A stretch of 36,484 bases of DNA from Actinomadura hibisca NBRC 15177 (lineage in GTDB: Bacteria > Actinomycetota > Actinomycetes > Streptosporangiales > Streptosporangiaceae). The notes under the pieces were generated by a model that was not told the origin of the DNA, did no database searches, and saw nothing but the letters and a program-made list of their open reading frames with translations. Shown piece after piece: positions 29,947-36,484 of this stretch. A program made the translations under genes and the position numbers. Numbering within the stretch: the first letter of the stretch is position 1; each line of letters opens with the position of its first letter. The DNA lies in the NCBI RefSeq assembly GCF_001552635.1, contig NZ_BCRO01000096.1, forward strand, positions 1 through 36,484, in the 5' to 3' direction.

Positions 29947-31523
29947 CCGACCGCGTCCCCCTGCGCACCACCCTCGCCGTCCCCGCCCCGCCGCAGCCGC
30001 CGTTCGCCCGCCCGACGGGCCCGCCCCCGCCGCCGACCTGGCCGGAGCGGCTGTTCGCGGAGTGGAAGGAGCCGCGCCGGGCGTTCACACCGCTGCTGCT
30101 GGGCGGGGTGATCGCCGCCGGGGTGGCCGCCGCGGTCTTCTTCGGCGGGCTGGAGAAGGGCGGCCACCTGGGGCTGAACGTGCCGCTCACCGCGCTCGCC
30201 GTCGCGGCCGTGGTGCTGCCCGCCGCGTGGTCGGCGGGCCGGGTCGTCCGCAAGGGCAGGATCAACCGCACCGGCGTGCTGTTCGGCGTCCTGGCCCTGG
30301 CGCTGGCCGCGACCGCCGCCTACCGCGACGCGATCTGGCTGGTCGCGCTGACCACGGTGCTGGCGCTGCCGATCGCGTCCTACGCGGTGGCCGGGGGCCG
30401 GAGCTGGCTGGAGGTGCTCGGCGGCGGCCTCGCGCTGCCGCCCGCCCTGGGCCGCCTGGCTCCGTGGGCGGCGCGCGGCGTCGCCGCCTCGGCCAGCGCC
30501 GGGCGCGGCCGGGCCGTCCCGGTGCTGCGCACGGCGCTGATCGCGGGGGCGCTGCTGCTGGTGTTCGGCGTGCTGTTCGCGCAGGCGGACGCGGCGTTCA
30601 GCGACTTCGTCGGCGGCCTGTTCCCGGACGTGTCGCCGGGCCCCGGGGTGTTGCGGCTGATCCTGCTGGCCGGGACGTCCGCGCTGACGCTGGGCCTGGT
30701 CTTCCTCGCGTTCGCGCCCCCGCCGCTGCGCAAGCTGGCCCCGGCGCGGCCCGCGCCCGCCGGACGCTGGACGTGGGCGGTGCCGATCGCCGCGCTGGAC
30801 CTGCTGTTCCTCGCGTTCTGCGCGATCCAGGCCAACGTCCTGCTCGCCTCCGACAAGGACAAGGTCCTCGCCTCGACGGGCCTCACCTACGCCGAGTACG
30901 CGCGGCAGGGCTTCTTCCAGCTCGTGATCGCGACCGTGCTGGTGCTGGCCGTGCTCGCCTACGCCGTCCGGCACGCGCCGCTCGCCTCGCGCGCCGACCG
31001 GACGACCGTGCGGGCGCTGCTCGGTGTGCTGTGCGCGTTCACGCTGGTCATCGTGGCCGTGGCGCTGCGCCGCCTGTACCTGTACGAGGAGACGTACGGG
31101 TGGACGCGGTTGCGGTTGTGGGTGCACGCGTTCGAACTGTGGCTCGGCCTGGTGGTGGTGCTGGTCGCGGCGGCGGGCCTGCGGCTGAAGGCGTCCTGGC
31201 TGCCCCACGCGGTCGCGGCGAGCGGCGCGGCGGGCCTGCTGGCGCTGGCGGCGCTGAACCCGGACGCGTTCATCGCCGAGCGCAACGTGGTGCGCTTCGA
31301 GGACACCGGCAAGATCGACCTGTACTACCTGCGCGACCTGTCGGCCGACGCGGCCCCCGCCCTGAGCCGCCTGCCGGAGCCGCAGCGCTCCTGCGCGCTG
31401 CGCGACATCGCCGCCCGGGTGACCGGCGACGAGCCGATGTGGGCGGCCAACCTGTCCCGCCACCACGCCCGCCAGATGGTGGAGCGCCGCCCGATCGCCC
31501 CGGCGGCGCAGACGCCCTGCTGA
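29943..31523 (+). CDS. DUF4153/DUF4173-type polytopic membrane protein
   Basis: A 526-residue integral membrane protein with about twelve hydrophobic segments after a proline-rich cytoplasmic N terminus (residues 10-34, FARPTGPPPPPTWPE). Family wording is visible at DKDKVLASTGLTYAEYARQGFFQL and LYLYEETYGWTRLRLWVHA (shown only in part: TYAEYARQGFFQLV, EETYGWTRLRL), as in DUF4153/DUF4173 proteins. The C-terminal ~100 residues (from NPDAFIAERNV) are outside or inside the membrane and lack catalytic motifs. Function of the family is unknown. It is translationally coupled to the kinase gene by ATGA, so it may be the sensor or target of this two-component system. A strong terminator follows. Confidence 0.85.
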   Translation: MTDRVPLRTTLAVPAPPQPPFARPTGPPPPPTWPERLFAEWKEPRRAFTPLLLGGVIAAGVAAAVFFGGLEKGGHLGLNVPLTALAVAAVVLPAAWSAGRVVRKGRINRTGVLFGVLALALAATAAYRDAIWLVALTTVLALPIASYAVAGGRSWLEVLGGGLALPPALGRLAPWAARGVAASASAGRGRAVPVLRTALIAGALLLVFGVLFAQADAAFSDFVGGLFPDVSPGPGVLRLILLAGTSALTLGLVFLAFAPPPLRKLAPARPAPAGRWTWAVPIAALDLLFLAFCAIQANVLLASDKDKVLASTGLTYAEYARQGFFQLVIATVLVLAVLAYAVRHAPLASRADRTTVRALLGVLCAFTLVIVAVALRRLYLYEETYGWTRLRLWVHAFELWLGLVVVLVAAAGLRLKASWLPHAVAASGAAGLLALAALNPDAFIAERNVVRFEDTGKIDLYYLRDLSADAAPALSRLPEPQRSCALRDIAARVTGDEPMWAANLSRHHARQMVERRPIAPAAQTPC

Positions 31524-31531
31524 CCCGGCCC

Positions 31532-31563
31532 GCCGGTGGTGCGCCCCCGAGCGCACCACCGGC
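31532..31563. terminator. 13-bp stem terminator between convergent operons
   Basis: GCCGGTGGTGCGC (31532-31544) and GCGCACCACCGGC (31551-31563) pair fully around CCCCGA. It can serve the DUF4153 gene and, from the other side, the CU044_5270 gene. Confidence 0.85.
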
Positions 31564-31571
31564 GCCGCACG

Positions 31572-32546
31572 TCAGGGCCGGTCGCCCGCCCGTTCCACCG
31601 CGGCCATCGTCGCGGCCCCGCCCCAGCCGAGGATCTGGCCGGGCTTGTAGCGGCGCTCGACGCCGTGCTCGTTGGTGTCGCGGTGCGGCTTGACGACGAC
31701 GAACCGGAAGCCCAGGTAGGCGTAGGTCTTCGGGTCCACCATGATCTCCGAGCGGATGTGGCCGTCGATCCGGTAGAGCGTGACCCCGCGCCGGCCGAGG
31801 ATGTCGGCGGCCCGCGCCTCGAAGCGCACGCCCGGCTGCTTCGCCAGCGCCCCGTACAGAGCGGCGCGGGTCTTCAGCGGGAGCGGGACGTCGCGCATCA
31901 TGATCTCGATGGTCTGGAAGGCGCGCTCGTCGGCGGCGACCGGCGCTCCCTCGGCCGCGACGCGGCGGCGGACCTCGGCGAGCATCGCCTGCGGGTCGGT
32001 CGGGAGTTTCACCAGCTCGGGGTAGGCGTAGGCGCCGAAACCGCCCGTGACCTCCAGGCGGCCCTCGAAGTACCGGGCGACCTTGGAACCGTCGGCCTTG
32101 CGCCACTCCTCGGTGGTCATGCGGCCGTCGGGCGGGCCGTTCAACGAGCCGCCGACCCCCTTGGACGAGGACGCCAGCACCGTCTTCACGTAACCCCACT
32201 GGCCGGGCCGCATCACGTCCGGCCCCTGCGCGACGGCGGTGCGGGCGGCGTTGTCGGCCAGGCTCGCCGCGCTCGCCACGGGGCCCAGCACCAGCGGCTT
32301 GGCGGGCTTGCCGGGCGTGCCGGGGCCGCTCAGGTCCATCGCCGGGACCGCCACGACACCGGCGGCCGCGACGGCGGTGAGCGCACCGGCCACCAGGAAG
32401 CGCCGCCGGGTCCGCCGGGCCGCACGCGGCTCGGGCCCGTCGGTGGCCACGACCAGCCGGGCCCGCAACCGGGCCTTGGCCTCGGGATCGTACGCGGCGG
32501 CCTCGGGCCGGGCCGCCCGCAGCAGGGTGATCTCGTCACGCGTCAT
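31572..32546 (-). CDS. CU044_5270-family membrane protein coupled to an ECF sigma factor
   Basis: A 324-residue protein. A cytoplasmic N-terminal part (residues 1-48, DEITLLRAARPEA) precedes a membrane helix (about 50-70) and a large extracytoplasmic domain (for example GYVKTVLASS, EEWRKADGSK, LYRIDGHIRSEIMVDP). This matches the actinomycete CU044_5270 family, usually found directly after an ECF sigma gene. Its ATG overlaps the sigma stop as ATGA. By analogy with other sigma/transmembrane pairs it may bind the sigma factor and release it on an outside signal, but it has no HxxxCxxC zinc motif. The terminator after it is shared with the convergent operon. Confidence 0.85.
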   Translation of the reverse strand: MTRDEITLLRAARPEAAAYDPEAKARLRARLVVATDGPEPRAARRTRRRFLVAGALTAVAAAGVVAVPAMDLSGPGTPGKPAKPLVLGPVASAASLADNAARTAVAQGPDVMRPGQWGYVKTVLASSSKGVGGSLNGPPDGRMTTEEWRKADGSKVARYFEGRLEVTGGFGAYAYPELVKLPTDPQAMLAEVRRRVAAEGAPVAADERAFQTIEIMMRDVPLPLKTRAALYGALAKQPGVRFEARAADILGRRGVTLYRIDGHIRSEIMVDPKTYAYLGFRFVVVKPHRDTNEHGVERRYKPGQILGWGGAATMAAVERAGDRP

Positions 32547-33115
32547 GCCAGGGACTCCTCGCTGGTCAGCAGGGGGTTGACGCCGCCGAACGCGCCGCGC
32601 ATCTTGGCGCGGATACGGTGCAGCCGGGACCGGACCGTGCCCAGCGGCACGCCGAGGGCGCGGGCGGCCTCCTCGTAGGACAGCTCCGCCCACGCGATGA
32701 GCAGCAGCAGCTCGCGGTCGTCGGGCGACAGCCGCGCCAGCGCCGCCGCCAGCTCCGGCCGCAGGCCCTGCGCGGCCACCCGGGCGTCGCTGCGCTCGTC
32801 GAACGACTCGGCGCGCGCGGGCCGCAGCCGCGCCAGCAACCGGCCGCGCCGCTGCTCGGAGCGCAGGTGGTCGCGGATCGCGAACGCCGCGATCCCGTAC
32901 AACCACGGCCGCGCGTCGGGCCGGTCCAGGTCGTAGGAGGCGCGCTTGCGGAAGGCGGTCAGGAAGGTCTCGGCGACCACGTCCTCGGCCGCCGCCGCGC
33001 CCAGCCGCCGCGCCACGTACCGGTGGATCTCGTCGCCGTGCCGGTCGAACAGCTCGGCGAAGTGCTCGGGCCGGTGCAGCGAACTCCGCACCAGTTCCGC
33101 GTCGGACGCGGTCAC
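32543..33115 (-). CDS. ECF RNA polymerase sigma factor
   Basis: A 190-residue sigma-70 family factor. Region 2 is seen in FAELFDRHGDEIHRYVARRLG, AEDVVAETFLTAFRKR and ARPWLYGIAAFAIRDH; region 4 in LSPDDRELLLLIAWAELSYE and GVPLGTVRSRLHRIRAKMR (both only partly quoted). The GTG at 33115 has GGAGA eight bases upstream and gives the common VTASDAELV start; a GTG at 33163 would add 16 residues. Its TGA overlaps the ATG of the CU044_5270 gene, its likely signal partner. A PucR gene lies 82 bases upstream on the same strand. It is unrelated in detail to the SigE-like factor at 12618. Confidence 0.93.
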   Translation of the reverse strand: MTASDAELVRSSLHRPEHFAELFDRHGDEIHRYVARRLGAAAAEDVVAETFLTAFRKRASYDLDRPDARPWLYGIAAFAIRDHLRSEQRRGRLLARLRPARAESFDERSDARVAAQGLRPELAAALARLSPDDRELLLLIAWAELSYEEAARALGVPLGTVRSRLHRIRAKMRGAFGGVNPLLTSEESLA

Positions 33116-33197
33116 CGGATCGTCTCCGTCGTCATCGGGTTCCTTCCGAGGGGGACCTTTCACCCCCTACTCGGCCGGCCCGCGCGACCGGGTTCCC

Positions 33198-34460
33198 TCA
33201 GCTGCGGCGGAAGTTGACGACTTCCCCGGAATCGCCGACCGCCTCCTTGGCGGCGGGCAGGATCTGCTCGCCCGGACGGTCGGCCAGCAGCGCCCGCGCG
33301 CGCAGCACGATCTCCAGGTCGAAGCGCAGGTCCGGGTCCAGGAGCTGGTCGCCGAACAGCTCCTCCAGCTGCCGCAGCCGGTAGCGGACGGTCTGCGGGT
33401 GGACGTGCAGCCGCATCGCGACCTCGTTGGCGTTGCGGCCCGACTGGAGCCAGGCCAGCAGCGTCTCGGCCAGCCGGTCCTGCTGGCTGGCGCGCAGGTG
33501 CGACAGCGGCGCCAGGCGCAGCGCCGCCAGCGAGGTGATCAGTTCCTCGTCCTGGAACAGGATCAGCGTGGACATGTGCTCCACGCTGCGGATCACCCCG
33601 GCGTCGGCCTCGATCACCCCGCGCTGCACCAGGCCGAGGGTCTTGCGGGCCCACTGCACCGACCGGGCGGCCTCGGCGACCGGCACGGTCGGGCCGACCA
33701 CGGCCAGGGTGCCGCTGAGGGCGCGGTCGATCAGCTTGGCGCGGCCCGGCCCGTCGGGGTCGGGCACGATCAGGCTGGGGGTGCGGCGGGTGAGGTCGGC
33801 GAGGATGTCGGGCGGGAAGGCGGCCTGGCGGCCCTCCTGGCGGCCGAGCGCGACGGCGGCGACGGTGCGCGGCACCGGCCAGTGCGCGGCGGCGGCGAGG
33901 TCGGCGATGGCCTCGGGCGCGGCGGGCGGGTCGGCGAACAGCAGGTCCAGCAGCCGCCGGCGGCGGCGCTGCATCTCCCCGGCGACGGCGGCCTTGGCCT
34001 GCGCGAAGCCCTCGGCGGCCGCGGCGGCCAGCTCGTCCTGGAACATCATCAGCGCCTCGCCGACCGCGCCCAGCGTGCGCGGCGCGACCTCCAGCACCGA
34101 GGCTCCCTCGGCGATGCGCCGCCAGGCGACCATGCCGCCGACGCGCATCGCGGTCTGCATGGCGTCCAGGCTGCGCCCTTCGCCGGCCTCGCCGCGGCCG
34201 ATGGCGCGGAAGAAGTCGGTGACCGAGGCGGGCTCGTGGCCGGAGTCGGCGACCCGGTCCACGAAGTAGTGCAGGACGCGCTCGACGGCCAGGCGCAGCG
34301 TGCCCGAGTAGGAGCCGTCGCCGGGCCGGTCGTACTCGCGGACCCGGGACTGGATCTCCTGGATCATGTCGTCGGCGACCTCGTCCAGGTGCGGGCGCAT
34401 GTGATCGGCCAGCTCCCGGGGCAGGTCCGCCCAGGGCCGTCCGGCCGCCTCGTCTGCCAC
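33198..34460 (-). CDS. PucR-family transcriptional regulator
   Basis: A 420-residue regulator. The N-terminal ~170 residues are helical (DLPRELADHMRPHLDEVAD) and a GGDEF-like/CdaR middle domain follows. The C-terminal PucR helix-turn-helix is at about 345-380: LAWLQSGRNANEVAMRLHVH with PQTVRYRLRQLEELFG. Members control purine, amino-acid or respiratory genes by sensing small molecules. GGAGGGACCAC precedes the GTG start. It is divergent from the solitary cytochrome b gene with a 253-base AT-rich control region, so that gene is a natural target. The stop is 82 bases upstream of the ECF sigma gene. Confidence 0.9.
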   Translation of the reverse strand: MADEAAGRPWADLPRELADHMRPHLDEVADDMIQEIQSRVREYDRPGDGSYSGTLRLAVERVLHYFVDRVADSGHEPASVTDFFRAIGRGEAGEGRSLDAMQTAMRVGGMVAWRRIAEGASVLEVAPRTLGAVGEALMMFQDELAAAAAEGFAQAKAAVAGEMQRRRRRLLDLLFADPPAAPEAIADLAAAAHWPVPRTVAAVALGRQEGRQAAFPPDILADLTRRTPSLIVPDPDGPGRAKLIDRALSGTLAVVGPTVPVAEAARSVQWARKTLGLVQRGVIEADAGVIRSVEHMSTLILFQDEELITSLAALRLAPLSHLRASQQDRLAETLLAWLQSGRNANEVAMRLHVHPQTVRYRLRQLEELFGDQLLDPDLRFDLEIVLRARALLADRPGEQILPAAKEAVGDSGEVVNFRRS

Positions 34461-34505
34461 GTGGTCCCTCCCGGTTCCGTGCCCCTGCGTCGCGCGCCCA
34501 GCACA

Positions 34506-34555
34506 AGGGGTAATTGCTTACTTATGTGGCTCAAGAGTTAAAAATCATGACCCCT
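34506..34555. promoter_or_regulatory. AT-rich divergent control region between pucR and cytochrome b
   Basis: AGGGGT (34506-34511) and ACCCCT (34550-34555) are inverted arms around a segment much richer in A and T than anything nearby (for example TTACTTATG and GTTAAAAAT). It probably contains divergent promoters and a regulator site. I cannot assign -35 and -10 boxes with confidence. Confidence 0.4.
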
Positions 34556-34713
34556 CGGAGCGCGGTGCGCAAAGTCTAGGTCGAGAAACGACCAGATTCG
34601 GTCGCCGGGGCTGACGAGTCTTCACAGCCCGCACGGGGTGGCCCCGCGTGGCGCGCGGTGCGACAGTGGAGGGCAGAGGCGGCCGCCTCCGGGCCGCCGC
34701 GCGGGAGGTCCCG

Positions 34714-36342
34714 ATGCCGAACGCCACCCCTCCGGCGCGCCTGGCGGGCGCGGGCCGGGCCGCCGACGAGCGCTTCGGCGGCGCGGCGTTCCTGCGCAAG
34801 GCGATGCGGAAGGCGTTCCCGGACCACTGGAGCTTCCTGCTCGGCGAGATCGCGATGTACTCCTTCGTGATCATCCTGCTGACCGGCGTCTTCCTCACCC
34901 TGTTCTTCCGGCCGAGCATGACCGAGGTCGTCTACGACGGCTCCTACGTGCCGCTGCGCGGGGTGCGGATGAGCGAGGCGTACGCCTCGACGCTGCACCT
35001 CAGCTTCGAGGTGCGCGGCGGGCTGCTGATGCGGCAGATCCACCACTGGGCGACGATCGTCTTCCTGGGCGCGATCGTGATCCACCTGCTGCGCAACTTC
35101 TTCACCGGGGCGTTCCGCAAGCCGCGCGAGCTGAACTGGCTGATCGGGATCGTGCTGTTCATGCTCGTCATGGTGAACGGCCTGTTCGGCTACTCGCTGC
35201 CGGACGACCTGCTGTCGGGGACGGGGCTGCGGATCCTGGAAGGGGTGCTGCTGTCGCTGCCGGTGGTGGGCTCCTACGCGCTGATGTTCCTGTTCGGCGG
35301 GGAGTTCCCGGGCGACCTGATCATCCCGCGCCTGTACATGGTGCACGTGCTGTTGATCCCGGGCATCCTGCTGGCACTGATCCCGCTGCACGCCGTGGTG
35401 CTGACGTGGCGGCAGACGCACACCCAGTTCCCGGGCAAGGGCAGCACGAACCGGACGGTGCAGGGCGGCCCGTTCTTCCCGGTCTTCATCGGCAAGACAA
35501 CGGCCTACTTCCTGTGGGTGTTCGGGGTGTGCGCGCTGCTGGCGGCCTTCTTCCAGATCAACCCGATCTGGCTGTTCGGCCCCTACGACCCGGGCGCGAT
35601 CAGCGCGGGCTCGCAGCCCGACTGGTACATGGGCTGGCTGGAGGGCTCGCTGCGGATCATGCCCGCCTGGGAGATCACGGCCCTGGGCCACACCCTGCCG
35701 ATGAACGTGATCGTCCCGGCCCTGGTGGTGCCCGGCCTGCTGTTCACGGGCCTGGCCGCCTACCCGTTCCTGGAACGCTGGGTGACGGGCGACCACGAGA
35801 TCCACCACCTGCTGGACCGCCCCCGCGACGTCCCGGCGCGCACCGGCGTCGGCGCGGGCGGCGTGACCTTCTACGGGGTGTTGTGGGCGGCGGGCGGCAA
35901 CGACGTGATCGCGCACAAGTTCCACATCCCGCTGTTCTGGACGACGTGGTTCTTCCGCTTCGCGATCATCCTGGGCCCGATCCTGGCGTTCATCATCGCC
36001 TACCGGATCTGCCTGGGCCTGCAACAACGCGACCGGGGCCTGGCGACCCACGGCCTGGAAACGGGCGTCATCCGGATGTCCCCCGAGGGCGGCTTTGCAG
36101 AGGTGGAACGCCACCTGCCCGCGAAGGAGATAGGCGCGATCACCGACCCTCGACCGCGCCCGGCGATCCCCTTGGGCCGACCGGAGCACCAAGGAGTGGA
36201 GTCCCCCGAAGCAAGGGGCCCACTACGCAAACTGCGGATAGCCCTGAACCGCCGCTTCATGGCAGACCTGGCCAAACCCCCACCCAACGGAGACCAGTCC
36301 CCCAGCCTACAAAAAGCCCTAGAAGACCAGTCCGAACACTGA
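34714..36342 (+). CDS. cytochrome bc1 complex cytochrome b subunit (QcrB), stand-alone copy
   Basis: A 542-residue actinomycete QcrB, the quinol-oxidising membrane subunit of the bc1 complex. Four heme histidines are visible: His110 (RQIHHW) and His124 in one helix, His211 (YMVHVLL) and His226 (PLHAVVL) in another, spaced 14 and 15 residues. The quinone-site motif QPDWY is at 301-305. About nine membrane helices are seen, plus a cytoplasmic C-terminal tail (~120 residues). GGGAGG precedes the ATG. Normally qcrB lies in ctaE-qcrC-qcrA-qcrB; here no Rieske, cytochrome c or oxidase gene adjoins it. It is probably a second copy used under particular conditions and may be controlled by the divergent PucR protein. 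Confidence 0.94.
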   Translation: MPNATPPARLAGAGRAADERFGGAAFLRKAMRKAFPDHWSFLLGEIAMYSFVIILLTGVFLTLFFRPSMTEVVYDGSYVPLRGVRMSEAYASTLHLSFEVRGGLLMRQIHHWATIVFLGAIVIHLLRNFFTGAFRKPRELNWLIGIVLFMLVMVNGLFGYSLPDDLLSGTGLRILEGVLLSLPVVGSYALMFLFGGEFPGDLIIPRLYMVHVLLIPGILLALIPLHAVVLTWRQTHTQFPGKGSTNRTVQGGPFFPVFIGKTTAYFLWVFGVCALLAAFFQINPIWLFGPYDPGAISAGSQPDWYMGWLEGSLRIMPAWEITALGHTLPMNVIVPALVVPGLLFTGLAAYPFLERWVTGDHEIHHLLDRPRDVPARTGVGAGGVTFYGVLWAAGGNDVIAHKFHIPLFWTTWFFRFAIILGPILAFIIAYRICLGLQQRDRGLATHGLETGVIRMSPEGGFAEVERHLPAKEIGAITDPRPRPAIPLGRPEHQGVESPEARGPLRKLRIALNRRFMADLAKPPPNGDQSPSLQKALEDQSEH

Positions 36343-36380
36343 GATCACTGCCCCACACGACCAACAACCCCGACCACCAC

Positions 36381-36409
36381 ACGGGGGTGCAGGGGGCGGA
36401 GCCCCCTGC
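36381..36409. repeat. GC-rich hairpin repeat, right-edge inverted copy
   Basis: GCAGGGGGC (36389-36397) pairs with GCCCCCTGC (36401-36409) around a 3-base loop. Bases 36381-36405 are the reverse complement of 32-56 with one mismatch. It lies 38 bases after the cytochrome b stop and may serve as its terminator. Confidence 0.65.
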
Positions 36410-36455
36410 CAGGGGCAGCGGGGGACAGAGTCCCAGCAGCACTTAATAAGCACGC

Positions 36456-36470
36456 AGGCGCAAAGCGCCT
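36456..36470. terminator. short hairpin at the right edge
   Basis: AGGCGC-AAA-GCGCCT is a perfect 6-bp stem followed by TCCGC. It may end transcripts from cytochrome b or from a gene beyond the window. Confidence 0.4.
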
Positions 36471-36484
36471 TCCGCTGTTGGGGG

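Noticed and set aside
29202..31559. 785-codon minus-strand frame
   Set aside because: Shadow of the kinase and DUF4153 genes; it is Gln/Arg/His-rich with no domain.
34576..36192. 538-codon minus-strand frame
   Set aside because: Antisense shadow of cytochrome b, His/Gln/Arg-rich and without recognisable features.
1..36484. CRISPR array, tRNA, rRNA or insertion sequence
   Set aside because: No regularly spaced repeats, cloverleaf with anticodon features, rRNA-like segments or transposase reading frames were seen.

Overview
This window is high-GC actinomycete DNA. It has many GTG/TTG starts, several probable leaderless promoters, U-poor hairpin terminators and densely overlapping genes. The gene set fits an actinomycete of the Streptosporangiales type, and Thermomonosporaceae such as Actinomadura is my best guess: FadD19-like ligases, an Ltp1-like thiolase, a SigE-like ECF sigma factor, a QPDWY-type QcrB and a CU044_5270 protein. 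The genus is inference and cannot be proved from this sequence. I see no tRNA, rRNA, CRISPR array, transposase or integrase.

Layout. (1) 1-3461: a GC-rich hairpin repeat, a membrane-anchored coiled-coil protein, a crotonase-fold protein lacking both usual catalytic glutamates, and a lipoprotein. (2) 3462-9484: a short Rho paralogue with a structured leader; a minus-strand, translationally coupled operon (PIG-L deacetylase, LPG-synthase-like membrane protein, Ser/Thr kinase); and a divergent GT4 glycosyltransferase. Three tandem 26-bp hairpins separate rho from the kinase. (3) 9454-16470: a FadD19-like acyl-CoA ligase, a secreted phytase-like protein, a SigE-like sigma factor without a neighbouring anti-sigma gene, an alpha/beta hydrolase plus unknown gene behind a leaderless promoter and palindromic operator, a RibD/DHFR-fold protein, purC, and a branched intergenic repeat. 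(4) 16471-21450: alpha/beta hydrolase, MaoC-like hydratase, a second FadD19-like ligase and a divergent ltp1-like thiolase. This looks like part of a steroid or branched acyl side-chain degradation locus. (5) 21471-23354: a DprA-like gene coupled to a ComF-like phosphoribosyltransferase gene, preceded by a perfect-arm LexA/SOS box. The pair lies between two nearly identical 39-bp terminator sequences, as if inserted at the terminator of the thiolase gene. Next to it is the C-terminal stump of an ABC permease. This is the best candidate for an under-described system. (6) 23694-31563: a TetR regulator, YceI, an orphan histidine kinase, a glutamate-cysteine ligase-family enzyme, and a tightly coupled response regulator / histidine kinase / polytopic membrane protein operon. 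(7) 31572-36484: an ECF sigma factor coupled to a CU044_5270 protein, a PucR regulator, a divergent stand-alone cytochrome b (QcrB), and an inverted copy of the repeat seen at the left edge.

How the genes may work together. The FadD, MaoC and thiolase genes could activate, hydrate and cleave CoA-linked side chains, probably under TetR-type control through the palindromes between them. The PIG-L, GT4 and membrane-protein genes suggest synthesis of an amino-sugar or lipid-linked glycoside, with the coupled kinase as sensor. The DprA/PRTase pair is predicted to be DNA-damage inducible. These functional links rest on gene order and motifs, not on experiment.
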